Numbered from the stretch's first letter, positions 1 to 8,226 are shown. The stretch is DNA of 8,335 nucleotides from Ktedonobacter sp. (GCA_003450555.1 DMFQ01000443.1:10862-19196), one strand, 5' to 3'. Numbers and translations: made by a program. Notes: generated from the letters alone by a model not told the origin.

Positions 1-2
1 CT

Positions 3-1538
3 GGAGAGTCATCTAAGGCTGCGAGTTCTCCGGTGAGAGCAATGCCACTGTTCCCTCAAAAAAGTAAAGCAGGTGCGGCACATAACCAGAACGCTCCCCA
101 TTTCACCGGCCTGGCCCCGACGGCGAGTAACAGTGTTAGCCCGAATACGCCGCCCGCGATCACAAAATTCCATGGAATGGCCGATTCGGCCTCCATTTGT
201 CCTTACTTTGGCGGTTGTGAGCCTCCTGACATGGCCCTTGCTACGTCTCCCACATGGGTGTTCCAGGGCGTCAACACTTCGTTTGCCGTCTACAACACAT
301 CGGGCGCTATTCAGGCTGGCTGGCCGAAGAACTCTCAGCAGTTCTATGGCGTTCCAAACCCACCAAATAATTGTGATCCCAATGGTCCATTCATGAGCGA
401 TCCCCGTGCCTTTTATGATCCCAACGATGGACGTTTTTGGACAGCAATGCTCCAGGTCGAAGGCGTCGTTGGATTGAACAACTGTCCTTTCCAGACACTC
501 TACTGGATTGCCGTTAGCCAGACCAGTGATCCCAATGGAACATGGAACGTTTATGCCTTCGATATGTCACTTGGTACGACCAATGCAGCCGACTACACAC
601 AGTTTGGCTTCGATGCTCATGCCATCTACTTCAATGCCAACATGCTTAATCAGGCTGGCACAGCGTACGAATATGACGAGCTGTTTGGCGCGAACAAGGC
701 AAAGATGGAAGCCGATCAGCCTGTCATCGCCTTTGGCTTTGACAAGTTGACGGCTAATGGCGTGCTGGTGGATACTGTTCAGCCTGTGGAGAGCGAGACG
801 CCGAAAAATGAAGGTCCACGCAATGGCCTGTTTGTAAATACCTTCAATATGAATGGCGACGGTACTCATGACTGCTTGAACACAGCCTGTAGTGGTATCG
901 TCGTATGGTCTATGGAAAATCCTGGCACGCGCTTTGCGACGCTCACTGGCATTATCGTGAGTACGCCACAGCAGTATATCATCCCCCCGAACGCTGATGA
1001 TCCCGGCTGCACGCAGTGTATCGAGACGATCGACACGCGCATCACTGCTACTCCTGTCTTCAGCAAAGGCACGATCTCGTGGTCGATTGACACCGGAGCC
1101 AAGAACAAAACGCAGGTTGTTCCCGCAATCTTGTGGGGTCAAGTGACTCCTCAAATCGTGAACGGGCACCTGAAAGGCGCGTTCCTCTACCAGAGCGGCT
1201 ACTTTGGCTTCGAGGGAGACCAGGATGCCTCGTTCGGCGCGCTGATGAACGATAACAATGGCAACCTGATCATGATCTACGACACCATGAGCAGCACGCT
1301 CAATCCAAGCACTGTCTACACGGGACGTCGTGCTACCTTCCCGTTGGGCTTCTTCCATGATGCTGGAAAGTTCCTGCAAAAGGGCTTAGCGCCAACATTT
1401 GACTCTCGCTGGGGTGACTACGAGGCCACCTCGTATGATGGTTTCAGCACGAATCACATCTGGATGGCTTCACAGTATTCTGGTGCCAATTTTGACTGGG
1501 CAACAGTGATTGGTAAAACACAGTTCCTCTTAAAATAA
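3..1538 (+). CDS. Secreted beta-propeller-like protein, 5'-truncated by the window edge
   Basis: The reading frame is open from base 3, with no stop before the first possible starts (GTG at 33, ATG at 42). Neither start has a Shine-Dalgarno sequence, and neither gives a signal peptide. The true start and secretion signal are therefore probably upstream. Residue numbers here count from GTG 33 (501 aa). The segment PPD...FQGVNTSFAVYN near residues 65-90, the DPRAFYDPNDGRFW motif, WIAVSQTSDPNGTW, and the C-terminal RWGDYEATSYDG resemble a widespread family of secreted bacterial proteins with propeller-like repeats; that family assignment is from memory of its motifs. There are exactly eight cysteines (C56, C62, C114, C151, C281, C286, C326, C329), mostly in close pairs, as expected for disulfides in an exported protein. 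I see no catalytic signature, so the function is unknown; surface binding or carbohydrate recognition is possible. A hairpin terminator follows the stop. Confidence is high that it is a real gene and moderate for the fold. Confidence 0.85.
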   Translation, partial: GESSKAASSPVRAMPLFPQKSKAGAAHNQNAPHFTGLAPTASNSVSPNTPPAITKFHGMADSASICPYFGGCEPPDMALATSPTWVFQGVNTSFAVYNTSGAIQAGWPKNSQQFYGVPNPPNNCDPNGPFMSDPRAFYDPNDGRFWTAMLQVEGVVGLNNCPFQTLYWIAVSQTSDPNGTWNVYAFDMSLGTTNAADYTQFGFDAHAIYFNANMLNQAGTAYEYDELFGANKAKMEADQPVIAFGFDKLTANGVLVDTVQPVESETPKNEGPRNGLFVNTFNMNGDGTHDCLNTACSGIVVWSMENPGTRFATLTGIIVSTPQQYIIPPNADDPGCTQCIETIDTRITATPVFSKGTISWSIDTGAKNKTQVVPAILWGQVTPQIVNGHLKGAFLYQSGYFGFEGDQDASFGALMNDNNGNLIMIYDTMSSTLNPSTVYTGRRATFPLGFFHDAGKFLQKGLAPTFDSRWGDYEATSYDGFSTNHIWMASQYSGANFDWATVIGKTQFLLK

Positions 1539-1582
1539 GCCTGACTGATGTTTCTCCAGGACTCAATGCCTGGGAAAGACAA

Positions 1583-1623
1583 AAAGAGGGGAAGTGGGGC
1601 GTGACGCCTCATACCCCCTCTTT
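1583..1623 (+). terminator. Two-part hairpin terminator after the propeller gene
   Basis: The outer arms AAAGAGGGG (1583-1591) and CCCCTCTTT (1615-1623) are perfectly complementary over 9 bp. Inside them, TGGGGCG (1595-1601) pairs with CGCCTCA (1605-1611) over 7 bp with one G-U pair and a 3-base loop. The whole forms one long, nearly continuous stem 45 bp after the stop codon. The + strand tail is TTTCTCT rather than a clean T-run. Read on the - strand, the stem is followed by TTTTTGTCTTT, so it could also stop transcription from that direction. It separates the first gene from the DUF4012 gene. Confidence 0.7.
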
Positions 1624-1781
1624 CTCTATGGGAGAGGTTCACGTGCTGAAAATGTAACATGTCACCCTGCTAAATCGTACTAATAAACAGACGATGCCTT
1701 GTTTCTAAGTTTTTAGAGCAATAATAACAGGCCGATGTGGGGTAAGGTATTCTTTCTACTCTCTTTTTATGTATATTGACC

Positions 1782-1786
1782 AGGGA
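1782..1786 (+). promoter_or_regulatory. Ribosome binding site that decides the DUF4012 gene start
   Basis: AGGGA lies 6 bases before ATG 1793 and 3 bases before ATG 1790. The upstream in-frame ATG at 1769 is preceded only by a pyrimidine run (CTCTCTTTTT) with no Shine-Dalgarno match. This favours the start at 1793 (protein beginning MSETLTN) over 1769, which would add eight residues. Confidence 0.4.
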
Positions 1787-1792
1787 CGAATG

Positions 1793-4357
1793 ATGTCCGA
1801 AACGTTAACGAATAGCGGTCCTTTAGAAGCTGATACAGCACCAGCCGCGGAAAAACTTGCGGAAAATGCCGTAACCCTTGAGGGTTCGGCAGAAATAGCA
1901 CTACCAGCAGTTACAGCGCAGGTAGAGCAAACTGCTGCTGCCAATCTGCCGACGAGCGAAGCTCAGGAAGCAGCATCGTTAAAAGAGGAAGAGGCTCGCG
2001 CTGCAATTGTTGGAGAAGAGCAGATCTCGCTTCCGCTGAGCGAAAACGTTAAGGAAAGCTCTGAGAACAATGCGAAAGTTGACGAAGTAGTGCCGGAATC
2101 GGCAACACCTGTGGATACCTCACTTCTTGAAGTTGCTCATGCAGCGAGTACGTCGAGCAGTGGGAGCGCCTCGTCTGTAGGTGGGCTAGCAGGACGTGCT
2201 TCTCGTCTACGACGGAAAAAGGTCACTTTCAGGATCTCTCTCCCTCTTTTAGTTTTGCTGTTAGTCAGTATCCTGGTTCCCGCGATAATGGCCATAGACT
2301 ATGGAGTGGGCGCCTATACTACCTATACCGCTTTACGCGACGAGGCCAATGATGGCCTTCAGCACTTGCTCAACGTCAAGACTGTATTTACTGGCTCCAA
2401 TGCTCATCTGACAGGCTTTCTCGACAAGGGAAAATTGCAGCGCGCTCAGAAAGAGTTTAGTGCTGCGCATCAGGATTTTCAACAAGTCGAGTATACGCTT
2501 GATCATTCGACGGTGATTGCCAACGTTGTGCAGTATCTTCCCCAGTATCGCTCTCAGATTACCACGGCTCAAGCTATTGGCCGTATTGGAATAGATGTGA
2601 CGAATATCGGGCAAGAGCTTGTACACGCGGCCTTGATCCTGGCTCCGACGTTTCGCGGTCCGCTGCTGAATGCAACTGACAAGCCCCTGATTACTCCTGA
2701 CATGCTTGTGTTGGCACGAACGACAATTGATCGTATCCTGCCATTTTTGAGCGATATCCAGACACAGAGCCGTATGTTTTCACTTGACGCGCTACCGGCC
2801 AGTGTCAGTGCCCATCAACGTGCCCAATTGGCGCAATTGATGCAGATGCTTCCACAGGCGCAGACTGACCTGGTACAGGTTCGTGATCTGCTGGATGCCT
2901 TTGGATGGATGCTTGGTGTTAACGAACCGCGCAAATTTCTTGTTCAAACAATGGATCGAGGGGAATTGCGCCCAACGGGGGGATTTACCGGCCAATACGG
3001 CGAACTCTCTATTAACGGAGGGCGCGTTGCCCCATTTTCACTGCGGGATATTTCACTGGTTGAATATGTCGATAACAGCCCGACACTTGGATTGCTAGCG
3101 CCGCCCCAATATCGCAGTTGGTGGCCCTTCGCGAACTGGGGATTGCGCGACTCAAATCTTTCCGCCGATTTCCCAACCTCTGCCCAGATTGCGCTTAGTA
3201 AATACCGGAGCGAGGTTGGTCACCCGGTCGATGGCGTCATCATGTTTACTCCCTTCCTGGTCGAGCATGTGCTCCAGGTGATCGGGCCAATTCTGGTACC
3301 GGGTTATAATGACACGATTACCGCGCAAAATATCGAGGAACGCTTGCACTACTACCAGCAGGATAACGCGGGACTGGCGAAGCAAGTCGTGTATCAACCG
3401 GATGATAAAGCGACATCGAGCCGTAAACGTTTTACATCGCTGTTAGCTCACATGTTGTTAGACCGCGTGCGTCACGCCCCCCCGGACGAGATTATTGCGA
3501 TAGCGCAGCAGATGCTCCATGATTTGAAAACAAAGGATTTGCAGATTTACGTCACCAATCCTCAGCTGGAGGCATTACTCGTCCACTATGGCGATGCCGC
3601 GCAGGTCGATCGCTCCACGACACATGATGGTTTATACGTAGTGCAGGCCAATATCAGCGCCAGCAAAGCATCTCAATATGTGCGAACCATCATGCATGAT
3701 ACTGTGACACTGAATGCGGATGGTGGCGCTACGCATCTTATGCAGCTACGCCTCGTGTATAACCAGGTTGGGCCTGTCTATGGCTATGACACCTATCATG
3801 ACTATGTACGTGTCTACGTTCCTCCAACGAGCAAATTTTTATGGGGGGATGGCTTTGACACCGGTACTCCGCTTTGCGGAGCGCTTCTGGCTGCCTGCCC
3901 ACAAAGCGATGTGTATCCAAAACATGAATTGCAGTGCACTGCTGGCCAATATCAACCGGGTGCGGCCGCGCCCTCTATTAGTGATGAGGATGGCGGGCAC
4001 TGGCATCCTTTGGATACGGTGGGGCCGCCGACCAATTTTCGGAGTGACGAAGCTGGACGGGCGATGTTTGGCGGTTGGGTCGTCGTCCCCAAAAATTGCA
4101 CAATGACCGTGACGTTGTCATGGTATGTCCCTCCCACAGGACATACTGCTCCCTATTCGCTGCTAGTACAGCGCCAGGCAGGTACCTTTCCCGAATTGGA
4201 TCTGACTATTCTACCGACTCCCGGCAATTGTGGCGTGCTCAAGACGGCTGGACAATACTTTGATGGCATCTTGAATGAAGATACATCCTTTGCTCTGAAG
4301 ACTGTCCAGGCGGGCGCCGATGTGAGATCTGGCTGTTATCCCCAACCAGGGGTATGA
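1793..4357 (+). CDS. Membrane-anchored DUF4012 protein
   Basis: This is an 854-residue protein counted from ATG 1793; ATG 1790 and ATG 1769 are alternatives. Residues 1 to about 135 are rich in Ala, Glu and Ser, acidic and probably disordered. A basic patch (RRKK, 140-143) then precedes one hydrophobic membrane helix (about 148-168). By the positive-inside rule this puts the acidic tail in the cytoplasm and the remaining ~680 residues outside. The region after the helix looks largely helical. GELRPTGGF (390-398) and the RDSN...DFPT stretch (452-462) are the motifs by which I recognise DUF4012, a family of unknown function seen in Actinobacteria and Chloroflexota. The C-terminal ~200 residues look beta-rich, and the extracellular part carries six cysteines that could form disulfides. 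No enzyme motif is visible. A role at the cell envelope is inferred from topology alone. It has its own upstream region after a terminator and is followed by a gap containing the next gene's promoter. Confidence 0.9.
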   Translation: MSETLTNSGPLEADTAPAAEKLAENAVTLEGSAEIALPAVTAQVEQTAAANLPTSEAQEAASLKEEEARAAIVGEEQISLPLSENVKESSENNAKVDEVVPESATPVDTSLLEVAHAASTSSSGSASSVGGLAGRASRLRRKKVTFRISLPLLVLLLVSILVPAIMAIDYGVGAYTTYTALRDEANDGLQHLLNVKTVFTGSNAHLTGFLDKGKLQRAQKEFSAAHQDFQQVEYTLDHSTVIANVVQYLPQYRSQITTAQAIGRIGIDVTNIGQELVHAALILAPTFRGPLLNATDKPLITPDMLVLARTTIDRILPFLSDIQTQSRMFSLDALPASVSAHQRAQLAQLMQMLPQAQTDLVQVRDLLDAFGWMLGVNEPRKFLVQTMDRGELRPTGGFTGQYGELSINGGRVAPFSLRDISLVEYVDNSPTLGLLAPPQYRSWWPFANWGLRDSNLSADFPTSAQIALSKYRSEVGHPVDGVIMFTPFLVEHVLQVIGPILVPGYNDTITAQNIEERLHYYQQDNAGLAKQVVYQPDDKATSSRKRFTSLLAHMLLDRVRHAPPDEIIAIAQQMLHDLKTKDLQIYVTNPQLEALLVHYGDAAQVDRSTTHDGLYVVQANISASKASQYVRTIMHDTVTLNADGGATHLMQLRLVYNQVGPVYGYDTYHDYVRVYVPPTSKFLWGDGFDTGTPLCGALLAACPQSDVYPKHELQCTAGQYQPGAAAPSISDEDGGHWHPLDTVGPPTNFRSDEAGRAMFGGWVVVPKNCTMTVTLSWYVPPTGHTAPYSLLVQRQAGTFPELDLTILPTPGNCGVLKTAGQYFDGILNEDTSFALKTVQAGADVRSGCYPQPGV

Positions 4358-4455
4358 AATGGCGCTAGTACTTCCCGAGAGGTAAAAAAGGCGCCTCGAA
4401 GCCCGTCGAAGCGCTGTTAAAGATGCGTTATGCCTTTAGACTATAAAGACAACTA

Positions 4456-4485
4456 TTGACACCAATGTATCAGTCCTCGTATACT
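4456..4485 (+). promoter_or_regulatory. Sigma70-type promoter for the CHAT–Clp gene
   Basis: A perfect -35 box TTGACA (4456-4461) and a 5/6-match -10 box TATACT (4480-4485) are separated by 18 bp. Transcription would start near 4492, giving a leader of about 75 bases before ATG 4567. It lies about 100 bp after the stop of the DUF4012 gene, so the CHAT–Clp gene probably has its own transcript. Confidence 0.65.
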
Positions 4486-4502
4486 GCTTTTGCAGACGAC
4501 AC

Positions 4503-4538
4503 GGTACGTTTTTCGTGATGAACGTGAACGAACGTATC
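4503..4538 (+). promoter_or_regulatory. Leader hairpin with GAACG repeats ahead of the CHAT–Clp gene
   Basis: GGTACGTT (4503-4510) pairs with AACGTATC (4531-4538) over 8 bp including one G-U pair, around a 20-base loop. The loop and 3' arm carry three GAACG copies (starting at 4520, 4526 and 4530). It lies within the predicted untranslated leader, 28 bases before the start codon. It could be an RNA structure or a DNA-binding site for a regulator. There is no T-run after it, so it is not a typical terminator. Its function is unproven. Confidence 0.3.
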
Positions 4539-4566
4539 ATGGGTAGAGTGTAGAATAAAAAGCATT

Positions 4567-7500
4567 ATGGAACAACCGGCCCTATTAACTATTATACGTG
4601 CAGATACTGTCTATCGTTTTCGCCTTGAACTCCCCGAGAGCTCATCTCAACTGGGCCAGGAGTACACCATTGATCTCACGCCTGAGATACGTGAACGCTT
4701 GAGACGTGCTCTGCAAGCGGCTGCGCAGTATATGCAAGCGATGGCGCGGACAGATGTGAAACGACAGACTATGAAGTTGAGCAGCGTCAACGATTCTTTG
4801 CTCATGCTGGGGCGTTTTCTATTTGATCATCTGCTTCCACCACAAATACAAGATGCATTGCGCCACCTCGATACTGCCCTTATTATCGACACGAATACTC
4901 CTGAAATCCCCTGGGAACTCTTATTTGAAGGCAATACGAAAACTGGCCATTATCTTTGCCAGTATTTTAGCGTTGGTCGACAGGTGAACGGCAATCGTGA
5001 TAGGGCTTATCGCCCCCCTATAACAGATCGCGCCGGACGAAAAGTAGGTCGTCGTGAAGCGCAGGGACTGACAGTAATGTTTCTGGTGAACCCAGGCGGT
5101 GATCGCTCTCTGGCCGAAGAAGAGGTTGCCACGCTCTGCACGACGCTACCCGAATCGGTGTCACGCATTATTCTCTATCGCCAGCAGGCAAATCAATTAG
5201 AGATGAAAATGCGTATCAACGCCGATTTCCCGCATGTCTTGCATTACGCGGGTCCATTTCCACTCACAGCAGGTGAGGAGCCTGTGCTGGCATTGGGCGG
5301 CAGTTCTCGTTTAGATAGTGCTGCTGTTGAGCAACTATTTCAACCTTTACCCCGGCGTCCCCTGGTATTTCTCAGTTACCATGAAGATGAGCGGCATGGC
5401 CGCAATGGCAATTCAAATCCTGCTCAGCAGGAACGCGAAGAGGCTATGGAGAGGCTGGCAAGTAACCTGCTTGCAGCGGGGGCAGGTGCCGTCCTGGCTA
5501 TGCGCTGGCCTATCAGTACCCAACGAGAACGCGAATTCGCCGTGCTTTTTTACCAGGAAGTAGCGGATGGCGAAGCGCTAGGTGAGGCTGTACGACGCGC
5601 GCGGGCGAGCATGATCCAGCATCACCCCGAGGATACATCATGGATGTCCTTTGTGCTCTATGGAGATCCCATGCAGCGCCTGGTGACCATTTCAGCATCT
5701 ACTAAAGATCGCGGTAATGAACCGCGTTTTGAGGCCTTTGATGATGACCATGCGATTCCTCCTATTATCCACTCTTCTAATGCGCTTGAACGCCGCTTTT
5801 TGCAGGAAGTGCTTGGCCTGGCTCTGATGGAGGCGCGGCGTATGCACAAAGACTACCTGGGTACGCCCCATCTTTTTATTGCTCTCACCAAGCTGGATGG
5901 AGGATGCACACAGGATGCGCTGCGCACGCTCGGTTTCTCTCCCAAACAGGTGCGTGATGTGATTCGCCTTGCGTTGGGAAATGGGAAGGCAACCAGTGAT
6001 ACGCCCATTCTGCCGACGCGTCGCTGTAAAGAGATTCTACAGACGGCAGAGCGCAACGCCTTGGAGTCCGGCTCAGCTACGATAGATGAACGGGCAATCG
6101 CACAGGCCGTGCTCGGCGAAGGGGACGGTGTGACGCATGAATTGCTCACCAAGCTGGGGATAAATCCAGCGCAGTTGAACGAACTCATTCTTGCCAGCAA
6201 TGCGCGCGCTCTGCTCGAACTTGTGCCTTCGGTCGGCATAAGTCCAGCGGATGCGTCCATTGAAATGCCGGTAGGAATCAGCCCTGATATAGCGGTGAAG
6301 GGTAGCAACTCGGTTCTGGAGCGCCTGGGGCGTGACCTGACCAGGCAGGCCAGTCTAAAACAGCTAACGCCCCTGATTGGGCGCGAAAAAGAACTCCGCC
6401 TGTTGATGCAGACATTGATGCTCAAGGATCGTAACAATCCCGTTTTGATCGGTGACTCAGGCGTGGGGAAGACGACGATTGTGGCCGGGCTTGCTCAACG
6501 CATCGTCGATGGTAAAGTACCTGCCGAATTGCGCGGCAAACGACTGATCGAACTCTCAGCCAGTTCCCTTGTGGCCGGCACCAAGTATCGTGGTGAATTT
6601 GAGGAACGCCTTTTAAAAGTTCTAGAAGAGGCAGAGAGCGCTGGCGATATTATCCTCTTCATCGACGAGATGCACCTGCTCATTGGAACGGGACGTGCCG
6701 CCGATGGCAGTATTGACGCGGCAGGTATTCTAAAGCCAGCTCTGGCGGGTGGTCGCTTGCGCTGTATTGGCGCCACCACTCCACAAGAATACCGTCTGAT
6801 TGAAAAAGATGCCGCCATGGAACGCCGCCTGCGCCCCGTGAACATTGAAGAGCCTACTGCCGAGGAGGCTCTCACGATCCTTACAGGCATGCGTGATCTC
6901 TATGAGCAGCATCACAATGTCAGTATTAGCGCGGAGGCATTACAGGCCGCGGTCCATCTCTCCGTGCAGTATCTGCCCAATTTGCGCCTTCCTGACAAAG
7001 CATGCAGTGTATTGGATGAAGCCTGTTCGCAGGCGCGCGTCTTTTCCATGGAAGATGCGGCAGACGCGGCGGAGGGAACGGAGCAAGAGGACGACCTGGA
7101 AGAGTCGCCCGTGATCAATGCTTCAATGATCGCCGAGGTCATTTCGCACCGCACTGGGATACCTGTGCGGGCCCCAGGTCGCGAGGAACGGGACCGCCTG
7201 TTGAATCTTGAATCGCGCCTCAAGTCCAGGGTAATTGGTCAGGATGAGGCCATCAGTCGTGTCACGCAGGCGATTCAAGTAGCCCGTGCGGGTCTGAAGC
7301 AGCGTAATCGTCCTGCCGGTGTCTTCCTTTTCTTAGGGCCGACAGGGGTCGGTAAGACCGAACTGGCACGCGCCCTGGCCGCGGAAGTTTTTGGTTCTGA
7401 CGAACACCTGATTCGTATTGACATGTCGGAGTATATGGAGAAGCACGCCGTCTCACGCATGGTTGGCGCGCCTCCTGGCTACATTGGGCATGATCAGGAG

Positions 7501-8202
7501 GGTCAGTTGACCGGCAAGCTGCGCCGCCGTCCCCATTGCGTTGTCCTCCTGGATGAACTGGAGAAAGCACACCCAGAAGTTTTTGACCTCTTCTTGCAGG
7601 TCTTCGACGCCGGTCGCTTGACTGATGCCCAGGGTCACACCGTCGATGCTCAACACGCCATCTGGATTATGACTTCAAATGTTGGCACCGATATGCTGGG
7701 CAATTCGATGCCGAGTGGGTTCCGTGCCAATATCAAGGGAACGGCAGAAGAGATGCAGCGCGATCGCTTATTGGAACGGCTGCGCCAGACATTCCGCCCC
7801 GAATTTCTCAACCGTATCGATGAAGTCGTAATCTTCCATCCGCTGGGACAGGAACAGGCCCGCGCCATCACACGCCTGCAGATGAACGAGTTGGGCGCTC
7901 GCCTGCTCGAACAGGGGCTGACGCTGCACGCCGACGATAGTGCTATTGACCTGCTCTGCAAAGAAGGCTTCAGCCAGACGCAGGGAGCGCGCCCTTTACG
8001 CCGCGCCATCGAGCGCCTGCTGACCGTTCCACTCAGCCTGCGCATCCTGCTTGCCAATATCCCCGAACACGGAGAAGTTCATGTGCAGGCCATAGATGGC
8101 CATCTTGAGATCGATATTCGTGAACCCGGCCACGCTGTCATGGTTGAAGAAGACGTGGACGCGGACGCGGAGGACATAGGCGCCGAAGTAGACGCACTAT
8201 AA
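4567..8202 (+). CDS. CHAT domain–ClpC/ClpA-like AAA+ unfoldase fusion
   Basis: This 1211-residue protein is about 400 residues longer than ClpC because of an added N-terminal module. Domains in order: CHAT (about 85-368; IPWELL at 114-119, H226-Y-A-G, WP at 314-315, FVLYGDP at 362-368); a Clp N-domain (about 406-543); AAA1 (about 599-815); and AAA2 with C-terminal small domain (about 889-1190), ending in an acidic tail. AAA1 has Walker A GDSGVGKT (629-636), pore-loop Y674, Walker B D700/E701, sensor T737 and arginine fingers R753/R754. AAA2 has Walker A GPTGVGKT (924-931), pore-loop Y972, Walker B D996/E997, sensor N1038, arginine finger R1083 and sensor-2 R1142. Both rings should therefore hydrolyse ATP and thread protein substrates. 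The CHAT protease pair is missing (P230 and H272 at the usual His and Cys positions). The ClpC middle domain is replaced by an acidic linker (829-846). A GF pair at 1051-1052 sits where ClpC carries its ClpP-docking loop. ATG 4567 is the only ATG after the in-frame stop at 4525, although no clear Shine-Dalgarno precedes it. It is probably cytoplasmic, as no signal peptide or membrane helix is seen. The pathway is unknown; CHAT proteins often serve in conflict or regulated-proteolysis systems. Confidence 0.95.
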   Translation: MEQPALLTIIRADTVYRFRLELPESSSQLGQEYTIDLTPEIRERLRRALQAAAQYMQAMARTDVKRQTMKLSSVNDSLLMLGRFLFDHLLPPQIQDALRHLDTALIIDTNTPEIPWELLFEGNTKTGHYLCQYFSVGRQVNGNRDRAYRPPITDRAGRKVGRREAQGLTVMFLVNPGGDRSLAEEEVATLCTTLPESVSRIILYRQQANQLEMKMRINADFPHVLHYAGPFPLTAGEEPVLALGGSSRLDSAAVEQLFQPLPRRPLVFLSYHEDERHGRNGNSNPAQQEREEAMERLASNLLAAGAGAVLAMRWPISTQREREFAVLFYQEVADGEALGEAVRRARASMIQHHPEDTSWMSFVLYGDPMQRLVTISASTKDRGNEPRFEAFDDDHAIPPIIHSSNALERRFLQEVLGLALMEARRMHKDYLGTPHLFIALTKLDGGCTQDALRTLGFSPKQVRDVIRLALGNGKATSDTPILPTRRCKEILQTAERNALESGSATIDERAIAQAVLGEGDGVTHELLTKLGINPAQLNELILASNARALLELVPSVGISPADASIEMPVGISPDIAVKGSNSVLERLGRDLTRQASLKQLTPLIGREKELRLLMQTLMLKDRNNPVLIGDSGVGKTTIVAGLAQRIVDGKVPAELRGKRLIELSASSLVAGTKYRGEFEERLLKVLEEAESAGDIILFIDEMHLLIGTGRAADGSIDAAGILKPALAGGRLRCIGATTPQEYRLIEKDAAMERRLRPVNIEEPTAEEALTILTGMRDLYEQHHNVSISAEALQAAVHLSVQYLPNLRLPDKACSVLDEACSQARVFSMEDAADAAEGTEQEDDLEESPVINASMIAEVISHRTGIPVRAPGREERDRLLNLESRLKSRVIGQDEAISRVTQAIQVARAGLKQRNRPAGVFLFLGPTGVGKTELARALAAEVFGSDEHLIRIDMSEYMEKHAVSRMVGAPPGYIGHDQEGQLTGKLRRRPHCVVLLDELEKAHPEVFDLFLQVFDAGRLTDAQGHTVDAQHAIWIMTSNVGTDMLGNSMPSGFRANIKGTAEEMQRDRLLERLRQTFRPEFLNRIDEVVIFHPLGQEQARAITRLQMNELGARLLEQGLTLHADDSAIDLLCKEGFSQTQGARPLRRAIERLLTVPLSLRILLANIPEHGEVHVQAIDGHLEIDIREPGHAVMVEEDVDADAEDIGAEVDAL

Positions 8203-8226
8203 TATGTTGCAGCAATCGGCGTCCAT

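Noticed and set aside
567..1379. 270-residue open frame on the - strand inside the propeller gene
   Set aside because: It is fully antisense to a gene with recognisable motifs and has no recognisable protein features, consistent with a chance frame in GC-rich coding DNA.
1699..1727. Possible promoter TTGTTT-17-TAATAA before the DUF4012 gene
   Set aside because: The -10 match is only 3 of 6; shifting to AATAAT gives a 15-base spacer. Too weak to call.
4362..4440. Possible terminator after the DUF4012 gene
   Set aside because: Short complementary pieces (GGCGC/GCGCC, TAAAG/CTTTA) exist, but no continuous strong stem and no T-run.
5853..6437. 194-residue - strand open frame inside the CHAT–Clp gene
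   Set aside because: Its composition is Ser/Arg-rich, typical of antisense reading, and it lies across the well-supported Clp N-domain and AAA1 start.
4567..8202. Calling the third gene ClpB
   Set aside because: ClpB has a ~120-residue middle coiled coil and no ClpP-loop remnant. Here the middle domain is absent and a GF remnant is present, so it is closer to ClpC/ClpA.
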